DNA of 7,379 nucleotides, from NCBI GenBank assembly GCA_947624425.1, contig CANQKG010000066.1, positions 1 through 7,379 of the forward strand, given 5' to 3'. This document shows, in pieces, positions 5,515-7,379 of the stretch (its first letter is position 1; each line of letters begins with the position of its first letter). The translations under genes were made by a program, and so were the position numbers. Origin of the DNA: an uncultured Clostridia bacterium. GTDB lineage: Bacteria > Bacillota > Clostridia > Oscillospirales > Ruminococcaceae. Under the pieces are notes generated by a model, which worked only from the letters and a program-made list of their open reading frames with translations, searched no databases and was not told the origin of the DNA.

Positions 5515-6831
5515 GCGGTTGTGATCCTTCCTTTCCTGCTTTTCCTGTGTGAAATAATCTTTGACTGCACGGTCGGCCGCATCCATCTTCAGCAAAACGC
5601 GGCGCACCATGTCCAGCGCATGCATACAGGATACGGTGCGGATATAATCCCGCTCGTTTGCCTGCCCGTGACCCAGCCTGAGGTGTTTGACCAGTGTGGC
5701 GTCCTTGGTGTTGACCGCAACATAGACGGTGCCGACCGGCTTTTCGGGCGTGCCGCCGTCCGGTCCGGCAATGCCGGTGATCCCCACGCCGATCGAGGCG
5801 TGACCCTTTCGGCGCGCACCGTATGCCATTTGTACGGCCACCTGTTCGCTGACGGCGCCGTACTGCCGCAGCGTTTTTTCCGAAACCAGCAGCTCTTCCG
5901 CCTTGACCTCGTTGCTGTAAGAGACGATCCCGCAGTCAAAAATCTCGGACGCACCGGGGATCGAGGTGATCTTCGACGCCAGCATGCCGCCGGTACAGCT
6001 TTCTGCAAGCGCGATCCGCAGCTTTCTCTGCCGGAGCATATCAACGACGACCTCTTCCAGTGAATCCACATCCTGCCCGTAGACCGCGTCGCCGAGGATC
6101 CGGCGGATGTCGTCCAGCACCGGCTTGATACACAGATCTGCCATGCTTTGGTTGGGCGCGGCCGCCGTCACCCGAATCTGCACCTCGCCGTCCTTGGCAT
6201 AGAGGGCGGTGGTGGGGTTTTCCTGATCCAGCAGATGCTTGAGCGCTTGCTGGATCGCCGATTCGCCGATCCCGAACACCCGCAGCGTGTGGGAGCAGAT
6301 TTCGCCCTCTGCGTAGCGGGAAAGATAGGGGAGTGCCTGTTCCGCAAACATCGGGTGCAGTTCTCGCGGCGGTCCCGGCAGCAGGATCACGCAGTGTGTG
6401 CCGTCGTCGATAATCAGTCCGGGCGCGGTGCCGTATGGATTTGGCATCACCACCGCATCGGGCGGAACCATCGCCTGCTTGCGGTTGCATTCCGGCATTA
6501 TGCGGCCGGTGCGGCGGAAGTAGGCTTCGATATCGTCCAGTATCTGCCGGTTTTCCAAAAGCGGCACGCCGAGTACGTCGCAGACCACTTCTTTGGTCAG
6601 ATCGTCGTCTGTCGGTCCGAGGCCGCCGGTGAAGATCAGAATATCGCTGCGGGAGAGCGCCAGCTCGGTCTGGCGGCGCAGCCGCTCGTAGTTGTCGCCC
6701 ACAGCGGAATGATACAGCACATTGATGCCCAGCGCGGCAAGCTGGCGAGATAAAAACTGCGCGTGGGTATTTTGAATATTGCCCAGCAAAAGCTCGGTGC
6801 CGACTGCGATCAGTTCAGCATTTTTCCGCAT
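4594..6831 (-). CDS. CinA-like protein fused in frame to a class B sortase
   Basis: One open frame of 745 codons holds two proteins normally made separately. Residues 1-415 are a full-length CinA. A MoaB/MogA-like domain (about 4-170) shows AVGTELLLGN, FTGGLGPTDDD and LPGPPREL. A middle domain (about 175-250) follows. The C-terminal nicotinamide-mononucleotide deamidase domain (about 258-415) shows AESCTGG (276-282) and TGIAGPDGGTPEKPVGTV. Residues 416-440 are a charged linker, 456-477 a membrane segment, and about 525-705 a class B sortase with YGHN (H588), LSTCT (C688) and R698. The Cys-Arg distance of 10 equals that in S. aureus SrtB. CinA acts in the cytoplasm, and the sortase part would face outside, which fits the topology of a tail-anchored second half. 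The start at 6831 follows AAGGAGG by 5 bases, 21 bases after the thiI stop. The fusion may be real, or a lost CinA stop; the sortase may also be made separately from codon 440. Confidence 0.8.
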   Translation of the reverse strand: MRKNAELIAVGTELLLGNIQNTHAQFLSRQLAALGINVLYHSAVGDNYERLRRQTELALSRSDILIFTGGLGPTDDDLTKEVVCDVLGVPLLENRQILDDIEAYFRRTGRIMPECNRKQAMVPPDAVVMPNPYGTAPGLIIDDGTHCVILLPGPPRELHPMFAEQALPYLSRYAEGEICSHTLRVFGIGESAIQQALKHLLDQENPTTALYAKDGEVQIRVTAAAPNQSMADLCIKPVLDDIRRILGDAVYGQDVDSLEEVVVDMLRQRKLRIALAESCTGGMLASKITSIPGASEIFDCGIVSYSNEVKAEELLVSEKTLRQYGAVSEQVAVQMAYGARRKGHASIGVGITGIAGPDGGTPEKPVGTVYVAVNTKDATLVKHLRLGHGQANERDYIRTVSCMHALDMVRRVLLKMDAADRAVKDYFTQEKQERKDHNRMILKRFIPWKGDSAGEVIRKIVLIAAVLVFVVSAVYIGRYVYDDVVQQRLLSHLQNMIDTPPTAEELNGLPEGYLPEFAKLYQINPEIKGYLSIDGTDIALPVVQSTDNDKYLNTSFDGSFNRNGTPFADYRNAITPDSADFNTVIYGHNIIGGLMFSPLKEYASLSYFQQHPLIDYNTVYEKGQWKVFACMIIDGSMSDSDPFYYHDFLRFTDELDFEIYMDEVNRRTLYHTGVDVNTDDKIITLSTCTSDSTLKDGRCVILARKVRPGESAVVDVNAATVNGNVRYPDAYYTQHRLNNPFLSGN
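5525..5533 (-). promoter_or_regulatory. Possible internal ribosome binding site for the sortase
   Basis: AAGGAAGGA on the minus strand lies within the coding sequence for the CinA-sortase linker, 10 bases before an in-frame ATG that opens a complete membrane-anchored sortase. It may be a remnant or still-used initiation signal from when the two genes were separate. The purine-rich codons of a Lys/Glu-rich linker could also give this sequence by chance. Confidence 0.4.
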
Positions 6832-6852
6832 AACGACCTCCTTGTGATTTCT

Positions 6853-7379
6853 TTATTCTGAGGCAAGCAGCTTCCATGCCGTGTCCTCGACCGCCTTTTG
6901 GATAAGCGGCGCAAAGTCAAACGCCGCCTCGGCGGCTTCCACCGCCGCAAGCTGAGGACGGGTCTTGGGATGACGCGGCGTAAACACGGTACAGCAATCC
7001 TCATAGGGGAGAATGGAAGTTTCATAGGTGTCGATCCGCCGCGCGATCGAAACGATGTCGTCCTTATCCATGGTGTCGCCCATGTGATACAGGTCGATGT
7101 AGTTCTGGAACGCAGCCTTGAACTCGTCAGTGGTGACGGTGGGCTGGTTGTTCTCATCCACGACCCAGCCGCCGTAGGCCAGCAGGTGGGGGATGAAGTC
7201 GGACACGATGTTGTCGCCGGAGCCGCCGCGGACCAGATAGCCGATCTTGCCGGCGTCATGGGTCTTGGTGGCGATGTCCACGATGTCCTCCATGGTGTCG
7301 ATGTCCTCGGGCTTGTAGCCGGCCTCCTCGATGAGGGCCTTGTTGTACAGCAGCACGGTCACGTTGCCAAAGTAGGGGG
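6853..7379 (-). CDS. Chimeric partial frame: ABC solute-binding protein middle joined to ThiI C-terminus
   Basis: The frame is open to the window edge, so its true start is outside; a GTG at 7362 lies inside the protein and is not a credible start. The upstream part (about 7055-7379) matches a family 1 extracellular solute-binding protein: GNVTVLLYNKALIEEAGY, then LLAYGGWVVDENNQPTVTTD and FKAAFQNYIDLY, as in carbohydrate-binding lipoproteins of ABC importers. The downstream part (about 6853-7060) is unmistakably the C-terminus of ThiI, the tRNA U8 4-thiouridine synthase: TYETSILPYEDCCTVFTPRH (112-131 counted from the GTG), then PKTRP and DFAPLI. It ends where rhodanese-free Gram-positive ThiI proteins end. 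ThiI's ATP-binding PP-loop is absent. A membrane-exported binding protein fused to a cytoplasmic tRNA enzyme makes no functional sense, and codon use changes at the join. The thiI end lies 21 bases before cinA and fits this operon; the binding-protein part does not. Confidence 0.75.
   Translation of the reverse strand, partial: PYFGNVTVLLYNKALIEEAGYKPEDIDTMEDIVDIATKTHDAGKIGYLVRGGSGDNIVSDFIPHLLAYGGWVVDENNQPTVTTDEFKAAFQNYIDLYHMGDTMDKDDIVSIARRIDTYETSILPYEDCCTVFTPRHPKTRPQLAAVEAAEAAFDFAPLIQKAVEDTAWKLLASE
7045..7075 (-). other. Junction between solute-binding-protein and thiI sequence
   Basis: The switch falls around the codons for MDKDDIVSIARRI. MDKDDI could belong to either protein, so a short shared stretch may have allowed the join. 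Hand counts from the translated codons: of 103 codons upstream (7054-7362) only 6 end in A or T, with no GAA, AAA, TTT or CCG, and five of seven Ala codons are GCC. Of the 65 codons from 7050 down to 6856, 22 end in A or T, and Ala is mostly GCG, like the rest of the operon. The two halves thus have different codon habits, as expected for sequence from two genomes or two regions. Confidence 0.65.

Noticed and set aside
7360..7362. GTG as the start of the rightmost protein
   Set aside because: The frame continues upstream to the edge with PYFGN, which matches the solute-binding-protein pattern, so the GTG is an internal Val codon.

Overview
The window looks like chromosomal DNA from a Gram-positive, probably spore-forming clostridial bacterium (Oscillospiraceae/Ruminococcaceae-like). 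The pointers are a class B sortase, a SpoIID/LytB-domain protein, AGGAGG-type ribosome binding sites before most genes, moderately high GC, and a rhaB plus class II aldolase pair as in gut clostridia. This placement is inference from gene content.

Left side, plus strand: bases 1-91 hold no supportable gene, only an extended -10 promoter. It drives a complete tRNA-Ala(GGC) gene (92-167) with encoded CCA and the G3:U70 alanine identity pair, followed by its own terminator (175-203). A 384-aa member of the uncharacterised nucleotidyltransferase family (227-1381) begins 23 bases after the terminator. It meets the minus-strand genes at a strong hairpin (1387-1430) that can stop transcription from both sides.

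The rest is one tight minus-strand run, transcribed from right to left: 3' end of thiI -> cinA fused in frame to a class B sortase -> SpoIID-like protein -> rhamnulokinase (rhaB) -> class II aldolase -> shared terminator. Gaps between genes are about 10-21 bases, and in two cases the ribosome binding site overlaps the stop codon of the gene before it. The run joins tRNA thiolation, NMN/nucleotide salvage, cell-surface functions and L-rhamnose (or L-fucose) catabolism. The kinase and aldolase would do consecutive steps, from L-rhamnulose to dihydroxyacetone phosphate and L-lactaldehyde. The isomerase, transporter and regulator are not in the window.

Two places deserve attention. First, CinA (about 415 aa) runs without a stop codon through a charged linker into a membrane-anchored class B sortase, giving a 745-aa reading frame. 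An internal ATG with a ribosome-binding-like sequence could still make the sortase separately. Second, the rightmost reading frame (6853 to the edge) joins the middle of an ABC-transporter solute-binding protein to the last roughly 65 residues of ThiI. Codon use changes sharply at the join, so this is probably an assembly chimera or a recent recombination rather than a real protein. I found no CRISPR array, insertion sequence, riboswitch or phage gene. I did not find a convincing new multi-gene system; the CinA-sortase fusion is the most unusual candidate.
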